This document shows, one piece after another, positions 38,101 through 48,618 of a stretch of 64,000 nucleotides of DNA. A program made the translations under genes and the position numbers. This stretch comes from Monosiga brevicollis MX1. Its lineage: Eukaryota; Opisthokonta; Choanoflagellata; Craspedida; Salpingoecidae. The notes under the pieces were generated by a model. It was not told the origin of the DNA, searched no databases, and saw only the letters and a program-made list of their open reading frames with translations. The stretch covers positions 513,008 to 577,007 of the forward strand of contig NW_001865043.1 of NCBI RefSeq assembly GCF_000002865.3, in the 5' to 3' direction. Numbering within the stretch: the stretch's first letter is position 1; every line of letters starts with the position of its first letter.

Positions 38101-39255
38101 CGATGCAGGTTGGTGATGGCCGCAGCAGCGAGCTCAACTTCCTGATTCGGAGAGTCGGAAGGATGCGTGATTGGGAACAGGTCAAAGATTAAAATAAGCA
38201 TCACCGGATTAAGAAAACCAAACTCCTGTTTTGCATGTCACCTTGCGAGACCTCTGCTCGAGCGGAAGATTCAAGAAAAAAAATCATCAGCACTTACAGT
38301 GACAAAACTTGGATCGGTGTGCCGGGCATCGGCGTGTGTGCGTCCCAAGAGAGCAAGCCGCTGCTCCAGCTGCTGCGCAACATGACTGCTCTCGAAGAGA
38401 ACTGGATGCAACGATATGGCTGATGATAACAAGGTCCAGGGCCCCGCCTCCGATAGCTCGAGCTGCCGAAAGGCATCTTGAAGTTGTTCGACCAGCGAAC
38501 GGGGAACCTCGGGCCGAAAAGTGGCTAAAAGAGTGAGCAGCAATGCCCAGCCCCGCGTTTGTTGTTGAAGAGTATGCCTACAGAATCAAAGAGAACATAA
38601 GCTGAAGCCTCTGCGCGCAGGGCAGGCCATGGCCAATTACGTACGCCTTGCACAAGGCGGTAGCCACTCGGCAGTAGCGCTCACTGGCCGCATTGACCAG
38701 GATTGTTCCGGCCTCGGGAGCCAATTGTGGCGGCCGACGTTTGGTGGCGAGCTCCAAGTAAAGCTCCAATGCGAGTACCTAGAAGTGCACAACCCAAGGT
38801 GGGCGCACGTCAGAGGTCGTTGGCCAACTGTATACCGTGCATCACATCACAGGGTACGCGTACATCACTGCGCCCTTGCACGTAACCCAGCACCAGCTGC
38901 TGAAGTGCGGTCTCAAAATCACGTGCATCCAAAGCCTATGTGCAGTGGATGACGAGATTATTGGGTATCCGATGACAGCACACAAGTTGAAAGCGAACGA
39001 ATGAACCAGAAAGCACGCATGCCAAAGCAGACCTGGCCACGAAGGAACTGGAGCTGTCGCTGGCGCCGGTCTTCGAGTCGCAAAGGGCTCGGCTCGGTCG
39101 TGGCGAGCAGAAGCTTGAGCATGATGCCAACGCCTTGCCGTAGTACAGCAACCCGATTGGCCTCGTATAACGACGATGTTTCACATGTGCCTCATGCCCC
39201 AGCCCCCATGGTCATGGCCGCAGTCGAGGTCGATGATGAGATGTGGGAGCTGATA
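35133..39255 (-). CDS. Large ubiquitin-specific protease (USP) with UBA-like segment
   Basis: A many-exon deubiquitinase. Cys box: LRNLGNTCYMNAVLQLLALI (about 36685-36745). QQD box: FEHGRQQDAAEFL (about 36255-36300). Zinc-ribbon pairs: YVCSTCGG (about 35920-35950) and a CDQCH exon (about 35680-35700). LLLAFKRFTYSPK is the LILHLKRF equivalent (about 35500-35540). The His box exon (35133-35387) has YRGAVIHLGEHASTGHYIAH and WRICDDGDV. Upstream, IIHPTLDEAVERLLRRL and MVFGLVGDEFVMSQLLLALE look like a UBA domain. Further N-terminal exons (37500-39200) are helical, for example LVEQLQDAFRQLELSEAG and EANRVAVLRQGVGIMLKLLL, like the large armadillo-type USP9X/USP24/USP34 enzymes. The start is not found with confidence. 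Catalysis is on ubiquitin isopeptide bonds by Cys-His; both residues are present. Confidence 0.8.
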
Positions 39256-39631
39256 ACGAAATGAATGCTGCCAACGTTCTTGACTCGGTCACATTTTTTT
39301 TTGCATGTCAATTGTCAGAGAATTTGGGCGAGCGTGCTTGTAAGAACCCTCAGCTCGCAAAAGGCTCTGTGTTCTTTGCCCTGCCCTCTTTGTGCGATAA
39401 TGCACCCGGCAATCCAAAGACAACTAATTGCCTGCAATGATGTACCCAAGTGGTGGCCCGGGATGCAACTAGCGACTTCAGTGTGCTTTATTTGCATCAA
39501 ACATGGACTCAACGATGGCGAGAAGCTTCAGTCTCCTGCTGGACTCGTCTATCAATTGAAAGCAGGCTCTTCTTGGACCTAAGGCCACTCGGGGCCTTCT
39601 TTGAAAAAATATCTAAAGATGCAAAGTGACT
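39256..39631. other. Short gap between USP and MATE genes
   Basis: About 375 bases between tandem minus-strand genes. It may hold the first USP exon or its promoter; nothing certain is seen. Confidence 0.4.
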
Positions 39632-41810
39632 TTACATGTCGAACGCTGACTCGGCTCGCAGTAAGACAACAAACTTCCAAATGGCACCGGCAAAGCGGCA
39701 AAGAGTCAGTGCGGCATAAGCCAGCCAGACGAAGAAGAGACCATGCCATTGGAAGTAGGCAAGCAGAATAAGGGGAAGATAGAAAAGAAAGCCGCCCGCG
39801 GCCACAATGTTACGTTTATAAGCAAAGGCCTGCACGGCGTACAGGATACCGTCAAACACAAACACCAGAGAGTTGATGGGCTGCATGCCAGCAAGAAGCC
39901 ACCAGGTTGAGCGCAGGCGTGCCAGTGTTTCTTCATCACTGGTGAAGAGTTCTTGGATGGGCGCACGAGCAGCACAGAGAATCACCAGCACGGTGGTACC
40001 AATGCCAAAGCCAAGGCAGAGAAGTTGCGTGGCAAGACTGCGGAGACTGGTCATGTCGTTGGAGCCGAAGCAGCGGGCACCAAGAATTGTGCCCACGTCT
40101 GCAAACCCATCGCAAATGTAGCTCGTGCAATTCCAAAGTTGTGAAATGATCTGATGAGCAGCCAAAGCGGCCAAATCCAGTTGGCCTGCCGCCATGCCTA
40201 GACAGTAGCTTGCAGTCTGGCAAGAATTGTGATTCAAAATAAAGAAAACGGCAACGAAGAAGAGGGTGCAGGAAGTCAGCCAAGAGCAAATTATTGTTCG
40301 GATCGTGATTCGGTTGTTGCACAAAATGACACAAACCTGCAGGACAATGGAGCGCAAGAAGATGTTGAATGAAGCCCCGAGGTAGCTCGCAAGGACAGCT
40401 CGCCAGCCCTGCCTGACCGGACCATCTTCAGCGGACACGTCACTCTGGACGAGTGGCGCACTTTCTGACACGGCATTTTCATCCTCTGCATCGAGCTCTT
40501 GTCTAGAAGAGAGTGGATTCGAGCGCCTCGTCCCGGAGGGGGCGTGTGCCACCTTCTGATCCAACTGGGCTGTCTGGCGGTACCAGATCCAAGCTGCTAC
40601 CATACCAAGGATGGCATTGACGGCTGGAGAAATCCATGCGGCAGGAAGACAGGGAGGCAGCTGAGTGGCGAGCACCGTGCACGGTCAGGCAAGCAGGCGA
40701 GTGCTCAGGAAGGGAGATTGGCGTTTCCTAACCGTTGGCAAACACTGTGGTGTAGGCCGAATACACCAGTGGGCGCCCTTGCTTCTTCAAAAAGGGCGAC
40801 GAAACGAGGGGTTGCAAGCGTTCGCGTGAGTGAAGAGCGTGATTACTACCACCTGCCATAACAGAACCCATGATGCGTCAGATGGCCTTACGTGCAGGAA
40901 CAGAGCATGTCCGCCCACGTCCAGGCCAGCGCCAATCAAATTAATGAGGGCCACCGTCCATACGGCTTTGCTGGCTGTCAAGATGCCCGTGGTCAGCCGG
41001 GTCAAGAACAGTAGAACCAAGCCATGCGCACGCCAATCATAAAAGGCGCGCGATGACTGAATAAGGTCCTTTGACAGGCCAAAGAGTTGCAGCAGCGGAC
41101 TACGCAGGCCATACATGATAGCCCAAGACATGGCAGACGTCAAGAGCGCCATGCCCAGGGCGACCCTGTTCACGTGAAATGCCGGCCATATGGTAAGAGA
41201 GATGCAAATAGCAGCTACTTCACGTTGTGCTCAACGAAACGCGCAACCAACCCCCTGACAAACGTACCTTAGTCGCATTGGGACAGTGGACCATGAACGC
41301 GCCCCAATGGCTTTGGAAAGCTGTGGTGCAACGATGCAAATGCGCCAAACAGATGAGGTCATCAGCATGTGCCCAACACTCAAAAAACAAGCACGGGTGG
41401 GAAAAAACACAGCCAATTCACAATTGGCGGGAAGAGGCACTGCAAGGCCACCCGGCACCCACTTGGGCCAAGGTAACGGTGAGCAAAAAGTTGAAGAGAC
41501 CAGCGAGGAAAAACGCGGTTGATTGAGTAGCGCCGTAGACAGCCACGTTATGCCGAGCCGTTGTAGCCGGATCTGGATCTACGTTTTGGCATGTCAATTG
41601 AGAGCAAGGGGACCAAAGAGCCAATGCTGAGCCAATTGGGAATTGATCTTGCTTGCACGTGGCGGCCTAAAGAGGGATGATCTGACCGTTTGAAGCATGG
41701 GAATGACCGAGGAGGGCAGTGATGCAAAGCGCAGCCACGGGCTGGGCGGCTTCGCTGGCCATGGCTGGAATGGCCAGTGTCACCACTTCACGCAGGCTAT
41801 GCCGCACCAT
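39632..41810 (-). CDS. MATE family efflux transporter (DinF-like)
   Basis: Starts at ATG 41810 (MVRHSLREVVTLAIPAMASE), preceded only by a GTG codon in the same frame. The first repeat shows AQPVAALCITALLGH; then AVYGATQSTAFFLAGLFNFL, MALLTSAMSWAIMYGL, FYDWRAHGLVLLFLTRLTTG, NLIGAGLDVGGHALFL, a charged loop (DAEDENAVSESAPLVQSD) between the two halves, then AAHQIISQLWNCTSYICDGF, GARCFGSNDMTSLRSLATQL and FVFDGILYAVQAF, ending LLRAESAFDM at 39632. About twelve hydrophobic spans. The R-AF-DWR-G motif and the central soluble loop resemble the DinF/FRD3 branch (in plants, citrate exporters). Drives export of small organic compounds with H+ or Na+ exchange; substrate unknown here. Confidence 0.85.
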
Positions 41811-42088
41811 GACCGCCGTTTCCAGCCCCCGATCTTTGGGCTGGCACGTCACGTGGGGAAATTTTGTTTGTGTTTGTGTTCCACCAACTTGCCCACCCGC
41901 TGTCCACCCCTACAAACAGCAAGCCCGTATTTTCCTGCAAAGCTCCAAGCAGGACCAAAAGCAGCCCGCCTTTCCAGCACAGGATCAACGGCCGTCCCGT
42001 TGACCCATCACCAGCCAAGCAGGTTGATGCGTCAAAAAATCAAAGTGGTTTGCACTCTTTCTTTCGCGTATCTGTGTGTGTGTGTGTG

Positions 42089-42135
<47 letters not shown>

Positions 42136-42249
42136 GTGTGTTCACCTTTGACATGACATGTTAAAACAAAAAAGGAAGAAAAACAGTAGTTGTGGTTGTG
42201 TGTTTTAAAGTGTGACATCGATGGCAGTTTCGTAGAGGTGTCGACCACG
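41811..42249. promoter_or_regulatory. Divergent upstream region with (GT)n
   Basis: A 439-base gap between MATE (-) and MRPL47 (+). It contains an interrupted GT tract at 42072-42141, about 110 bases upstream of the MRPL47 start, and A-rich sequence just after it. No TATA box recognised. Confidence 0.6.
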
Positions 42250-43987
42250 ATGATGGCGGTGCGCATGCTGCGGCAGCTGGTCGGTGTGCGGGGCCAGGCC
42301 CTCAATACGGCAGTGTCCCTTCCTTCGCACCATCGATGCTGCCAGTCTATCTTGCCTAGTGCGGCCCTGAGGTATGGCAACCTGTGTGACTTTTCATCGA
42401 GAGTTTGCCTCGCGTTTTTTTGTTGGTTTTGGTCGCCGGTGTTGGCTTTGTTCTTCCTTGTGCAGGGGTTGGCGAGCCAGGGCAAGATCCTCTGCTGAGT
42501 GTGGCGACGGGTAGTCCTTGCTTTGGCCGTCACCACTTACCCCTTATGAACTGGCACGTTGTGCCTCGTTGCCACATGACCAGCGTGGCCAAGACACATT
42601 ATGCCACAGATGCCACGCCGAGTGCGACATCGCCTCAAGGACTGCTCAAGGTGAGGTTTTCAGCAAAGCAAGCGTGCACCACCAACCAGCCCCGCGGATG
42701 CTACAACCGCAGTCCTCACGCATGTGTATGTATGTGTTTGACACATTCTGGGTGCCATGGTTGCAGTTTTTCTCAGAGGGTGAGACCCCCGGAACGATTG
42801 GTAGTTTTTTCAAGGATCGCGAGGTGGGCCGTCGCTGGCTTGCCCGTGACCTTCGTCTTAAGTCCGACCCGGATTTGCACAAGCTCTGGTGAGTATGCAA
42901 GTGGTCCAACGGTGATGGTGTTCTTCTTTTTTTTTTTTAATTCCTTCTTTCCTTTTTGGGGTTCTTCTGTTGACTTGTTGGCTGCTCTGTTTACTTGTTG
43001 GTCGTTGTTGTTGTTGTTTTTATTCCAACGAGCGACGGCCACGAACGGCATTTCCCAGACCAGAAGAAGAAGAGGGTTCAGTGATGATAAATTTCATCCC
43101 TCCCCTGACCTTTGTTTTGTTCTTGCTTTGCCAACATTAAGGTATGTCCTGCTGATTGAGAAGAACAAGCTCATGACGGCCAAGTATGAATGCCGTCGTC
43201 AGGGCTACACCATGCCAGGCGCTGACCGCTTGCGCAAGGTATGTCTTGAGCTCTCAACGCAGTTTGGCTGGCTCGGCGTGCATGCCAACCTTCTCATCAT
43301 ATGCATTTTTCGCCGCATTGTGGCACATTGTGGGTGTTGGCTGGGCACATCAGGTGCGTAAGTCCATGGCAGCTCTCAAGACGGTCACGGAGGAACGTCA
43401 AAATGCCCGTGTGACTTTGATGCAAAGCCAGCCCGAGGACTGGGTCCGCCTCCGTGAGGCCGCCAATGCGCCCGCGTCCATTGTGCCAGAACGCGCAGCG
43501 CGCCTGCCTCTCAGTGACCGGGCTGCTGAGATCTTGGAGGGCGTCGAACCCGCAAACCGACCACGCCCCGGCCAGCAAATGCGTCCAATGACCAAGCGTG
43601 AGCGAAGCACCTTCCGCCGCGAGCTCCGCCTTGCCCGCGGCAAAAAGCTTCGTCAAGAAGCCACCGCCTATCGCAATGCACTCAAGGCCATGTCCGATGA
43701 TCAAGTACTGGCTGAACTCAAGGCAAAGGTCATGCCCGAGCTTTTGATGGGTCTCAGTGTGCGCCTTCTCAGCCTTAAGAACAAGGTTAATCCTCGCTCT
43801 CCCATCCTTGCTCTTCTCTTTTTTTTTTTCCTTTTTTCGCCTTGTCGCGCTTGTGTCTCGCTTGTTTTTGAGTTATTAGCCACTCACGTTAGTGTGTCTT
43901 TGTCCGTGTGTCGCTGACACTGAACCACATGACCTGCCATAGTATTGCTTGGTGGAAGCACGCAAGCGAGGAGTCTCTCCCATCTAA
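42250..43987 (+). CDS. MRPL47: Mitochondrial large-subunit ribosomal protein uL29m (MRPL47)
   Basis: The family hallmark is spread over two exons: GRRWLARDLRLKSDPDLHKL at about 42820-42890, then WYVLLIEKNKLMTAKYECRR after the intron ending at about 43141, then MPGADRLRK. This is the MRP-L47 (uL29m) pattern ELRLKS-DLHKLWYVLLKERNMLLT. The N terminus (MMAVRMLRQLVGVRGQALNT) is Arg-rich without acidic residues and fits a mitochondrial targeting peptide. A large C-terminal exon (about 43356-43785) is basic and helical: VRKSMAALKTVTEERQNARV, TKRERSTFRRELRLARGKKL. The last small exon ends RKRGVSPI at 43987. The exon 1 junction is ambiguous: the donor at 42372 gives a frame clash, while GTGCGG about 14 bases earlier restores it. 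Confidence 0.85.
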
Positions 43988-45013
43988 AGCCCCCCAGTGC
44001 ACCATTTCATTCCAAAGCCGACCTTGCGTTTGTTTGTTTGTTTTTTTGTGATGGGAAATCTTCTGGAATCATCTGTCCAGGGACCAAATCAGCCGCTCAG
44101 GGTTGTTAGGGGGCGGTTGGACACACCACGTTCACCTTTTTGGCCTTGCACGAGCTGTCTCAAATTGTTTCTCAAAGCAACATGCCCTTTTTCCCGTCTC
44201 ATCAGCTGCGGGAACTCTTTTATTCTTCGCCGCCGTTCTCTCTCTCAGGCTGTTTCCTCTTCCTTCGATACCTGTTTTGTTTCAACAGAACGTTCAAATT
44301 ATGATCTAAAATCCTCAATCACAATTTTTTGCTCTTCTTCTTTGAATGACTGGGGCCCGCACTTACACATGTGCACTCCCTCCTCCTCCCCAGTCGCACA
44401 CATTGACCCCTCTCTCAAAACAGACCCATGAAGGTGCCCCCGAACGAGCACTACCATGATTTCAGTCGCATTTCTACACAAGAAATTATGCATGTGGACG
44501 TGTCATGTTGTTGCTTTGCATGTCACCTTGTTGGTTTCGTTGTTGTCAGCAAAATCACAAAAAATTTTGCTCCTTGACAGTTTCTTCGAGAAAACAAGAA
44601 AAAAAAAACGCGGAAGAGCCGACAGGTGGGTTGCCTCAGTCTTGCCTTTGGAGCATGCTTGTGTGCCCTCCTTGCCCTTCCATTCCTTCAATCGATGGGG
44701 GCTCTGTGGTTCATGCGGACGGTGTCGCAAGCACAAGGCAATTTATTTCAACAGCTGACTTGTTTTGATCCTTGGTCTAGACTCTGAACTGTCGTAGATC
44801 ATGGTCGAACGCGCGAGACTGTGTTGATGTTGCAAGCGAGTCACACCGCAGCCCCAGCAGGAGAAGAGAATGTCGGACTAACAGCTTGAGCGGGGCTGCT
44901 GCATGCTCAAACCTGTGCTTTACGCGTGGCCGGCTTGGCGCAACGAGATCAGTTTTGGTTCCTTCTTTTCTTCAAGCGCCTTCCATTTGTGAATTTGAGG
45001 CAGCACAATCATC
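43988..45013. other. 1-kb intergenic region
   Basis: Between MRPL47 and the eIF2-alpha kinase (tandem, +). T-rich pyrimidine stretches and short open frames only; no gene, tRNA or long repeat recognised. Confidence 0.6.
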
Positions 45014-48000
45014 ATGTCTGCCCGCCCGCGATGGATGGATGCAAGTGACAGCGACACCGACACTGACACTGAAGATGACACCAACGGCAACTCAGTGCTG
45101 TCACAGAGTTTGCCTGGAGCGGACCCATCCCGCCATGGACAAGGGCAGCTCAAACGTGTTGCGGGGCAGAGTTTGTATCCTATCAGCAGCAGCAGTGTCA
45201 ATGAGGACACCAGCGACGACAGCAGCAGCAACAGCACCAATGATAACGAAAGTGTCAGCAGCAGCAACAATAGTTTGAGTCGAGCAGGAAGCGTTGGTCT
45301 TGAAGCCCTCTCGCGAGAAAGCCTGAATCCTAGCAATGGCAGCTTTGATGGCCCATCAGGCTTGTTGCAAACAAGCTGGGACGATGTCGAGTTTGTTGCC
45401 AGTCGCCGAGCCGCCCATGCGGCAGGCAACGTCAGCAGCTTGACCCGTGCCTCTTCAATGCCTCAATTTCCGTATGGTAGCGACATGGACGCCCTTGATT
45501 TACAGCCAAGGCCGGGTGCCGTGGTTCCACACTCGGCAAATGACGAGGTATGGTCCTTCTGTATCCCCGATTCTTCCTGGGCGAGTCGAGTATCACTGAT
45601 GCCGATGTTTGATCATAGAAAAAGCGCCAAACCACAATTCTTTTTCAAATCCGGCAGCTGTGTGCCTCGCTTGGGGCTGAGCCCTCTCTTGCGCCGGCCT
45701 TGTATGCAGCCCTAACACAACCCGAACTACGCTTGGATGTATGTCGATGGCCTGATAATCCTCGCTCCCCAAAAATCCTCGCTCCCCCATGCTGACGTAT
45801 CACTTCTCCACAATGAGTGGTCATACCTTAAAACCTTTAATACTCATCTCACTGAAATGTATTAGGCGCTTCTGGGTCCTAATAATCAGCTGTTGGCTGT
45901 AAGGCTAAGCATGTTCTGTCCAAAAAGTTGTCCAGGTCCATGGCTCACACAAGCTCGCTGCCTGCTTGATGCTGATGTGCTAGAAGACCTTTGCTGGTTT
46001 GCGTGCTGCAGTCAGTCTCGAACATCATGCCGCGCACAGCTTTGCTGGACCTGATCGGAAAGGCTCAGTAAGCCTGGCACCTTTGCCGCTGACCCGCTGG
46101 CGGCCGCCAAGTCGCTTGAGCGGCCAGCATGGCTCTGCCGCCCTTTCTCGTTACTTGGAAGATTTTATTGAAGAAGAGCATTTGGGCGCCGGTGGCTTTG
46201 GGTAAAATTTCGAGTGGTTATTGGACCTCTGCTGAAATTTTTTTTTTTTTTGTTTTTTGTTTTTTTTTTTTGTTTTTTGTTTTTTTCTTTTTTCTTGTTT
46301 TCAATTTCCTTTGGTATCTGACATTGGACCTTTGACGCTGTTGGCACGTTGACAGGAGCGTTGTTCGTGCGCGCAATCGTGTGGACCAACGAGAGTATGC
46401 CATCAAGAAAGTCCCACTGCAGCATTGGCACGAAGGCAAAAAGATATTTCAAGAAGTGCATGTTTTGGCCCGTCTTGAACACCCCCGCATTGTGCGCTAC
46501 CATGCCGGTCAGTCCACCCCTTTCATCCGCCACCACGCACGCTCAGCATTGCGTTCATGGGCTTGTGCTGCCTATTTCTGTATGCTCACGCCCCCGTGAT
46601 AATCTAATCTCTTAGCCTGGTACGAGGTGGGAACGGCCCAGCATCATGCTGATTTGATGGATGCTTCTCAGGCATCCTCCGTGAATGATGCCAGCGTCGA
46701 TCCGCCTGCCGTAGTCCTCTTCATTCAGATGCAGGTCGGTTTTGGCGTCATGCCAGAGTAAACTCAGACATCCGGCTTTTTCGCTGATCAGCTGACCTTG
46801 AAGCTCTGTTTGTTTGTGTGCGTTTTTGGTTTGTTTGTTTTTTTGCTCGTGGCTATTCCTTTTTAGCTCTGTCACAGTTCGCTTCATGAATGGCTCTCGC
46901 GTCGATCCGACGTTGACATGATGTAAGGCTTTGCAAGTCTCCGCTCCAAGTCGGTGATCTCAAAGTGCTGTCAACCTTCACCCTCTCTCATCAAATTCCC
47001 CTTCACAGACAAGCACTTCAAATTTTTCGGCAAACACTCGAAGGTGAAGACGTGCGGGTGACCCCAAAGCCTTACAAATCATGAGCATGTATCCTCTGGC
47101 TTGGCTTACGTGTCGAATCTTGATTTTGACCGTTGCAGGTGTTGAGTACCTACATGCGCAAGGGATCATTCATCGAGACATCAAGCCGCACAACATTTTC
47201 TTGAGACGGGCATCATCGCAGCTCGAAGTCAAGCTGGGTGACTTTGGTCCGTAGAAAAGCTTTACCGCTTCGTGGCATGCTGTTTCATGATTCATTTGGC
47301 TTGATTGGTTTGATTTTTTGGCTTGATTGGTTTGATTTGGCTTGATTGGTCTTTTACTTTGCACTGGGCTCGATCTGGCTTAGGCTTAGTCAAACAGCTG
47401 CGCACGTGGAATAACACCTCGGACGCCACCGCTGGAGCAATCGTTTTGGCGTCTGCGCCTGGCTCGCCGAGTCTTTCCTTTGGTATGCATTATCAGCGGC
47501 GCTCATTGCAACCTGTTGTGTGAGCTATGAGACCAGCATATTTGAGCTTCACTGACCTGGGCTCTGATTTACAGGTGTCGGCACCGCCACATATGCGGCA
47601 CCCGAGCAGCTGACACAATCCCATGGGGATTACGACCACAAATGTGACATATATTCGCTAGGTACAGCCAGCGAGCAACCCTGGTTCTGACATGGTTTGA
47701 GTTTGTATGCATCAGGTGTTTGCTGCAGAGCCAGAGCCCTCAGCACATTCATACTACTCGTAGGAATTGTCTTATTTGAGCTCTTAACTTTATTTGGCAC
47801 CGAGATGGAGCGGCGTCTTCATCTCACGGAGCTCAAGAACGGTGCGCCAGCGCATTGACCCTTTGACCCTGCGAGCCTCAACGTGGGCCTGGCTGTATCG
47901 CATTGTCTCATCGTTTGCCGACCTACGCGGCTTGTGCCTCGCCTCTCGTGTTGCAGGACGCTTCCCTGTGGACAGCCGAGCGAGCCGTGACCCTTGGGTG

Positions 48001-48491
48001 AGTCAACCAGCTATCATCACGACATCAATCCTGTCATTTCTACCTCTGTTGTCCTCTCGATATGCCTTGCCCCACCCAAACTTCTTTCTGCATTTCCTGT
48101 ATGGATCTCACCATTGACCCTTCTTTTTCACGTGTTTTGCTCGCATTCGCATCAACAGAACACTATCATCCTGCGAATGATTACCCTCAACCACTGGACT
48201 CGTCCTGAGGCCTCGGAGTTGTTGTCCATGCCCGAGCTTTCCGAATTGCCTTCGCCGCCTCGGGACCCTATAGCATCATCACCCGATCTCCCGCCGCCAC
48301 AGGAAGCAAGCTTGGTTAACGATAACGTTATAATAACGCCAGACCTAATGACAAGCACTCCCGAGAGTTTAGATGCTGCTCTGCTTCTCATTGCCCGTCT
48401 ACGCGGCCGCATTCAGGAGTTGGAGTGCACGCCAATTTCGACCCCGACCACCATTGAACCGAGCGTACGATCGATTGAGTCGATCGAATAA
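45014..48491 (+). CDS. eIF2-alpha kinase family (PEK/HRI/GCN2-like)
   Basis: Exon 1 (from ATG 45014) encodes an acidic, Ser/Asn-rich N terminus of about 230 residues ([18 protein letters not shown]) without signal peptide, RWD or HisRS-like sequence. Kinase exons follow: [58 protein letters not shown] with a long loop, [82 protein letters not shown], and [30 protein letters not shown], the insert before IQMQLC, and GLVKQL with YAAPEQL are characteristic of kinases that phosphorylate eIF2-alpha and reduce translation under stress. Lack of a luminal or HisRS domain favours an HRI-like layout, but part of the N terminus may be missed. The C-terminal tail is Pro/Ser-rich and ends at 48491. T-rich introns (46230-46300). 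Confidence 0.83.
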
Positions 48492-48618
48492 ACATTCACG
48501 TCGCTAAGTCTAATCGCCAGTATCCTGATGCACACCAATGCCAGAGTCTGTACATGTGTCGTGATTGGGCGACCTCGTCGCTTTAATGGAATCATCACTG
48601 AGTGTAAATTGATCTTCA

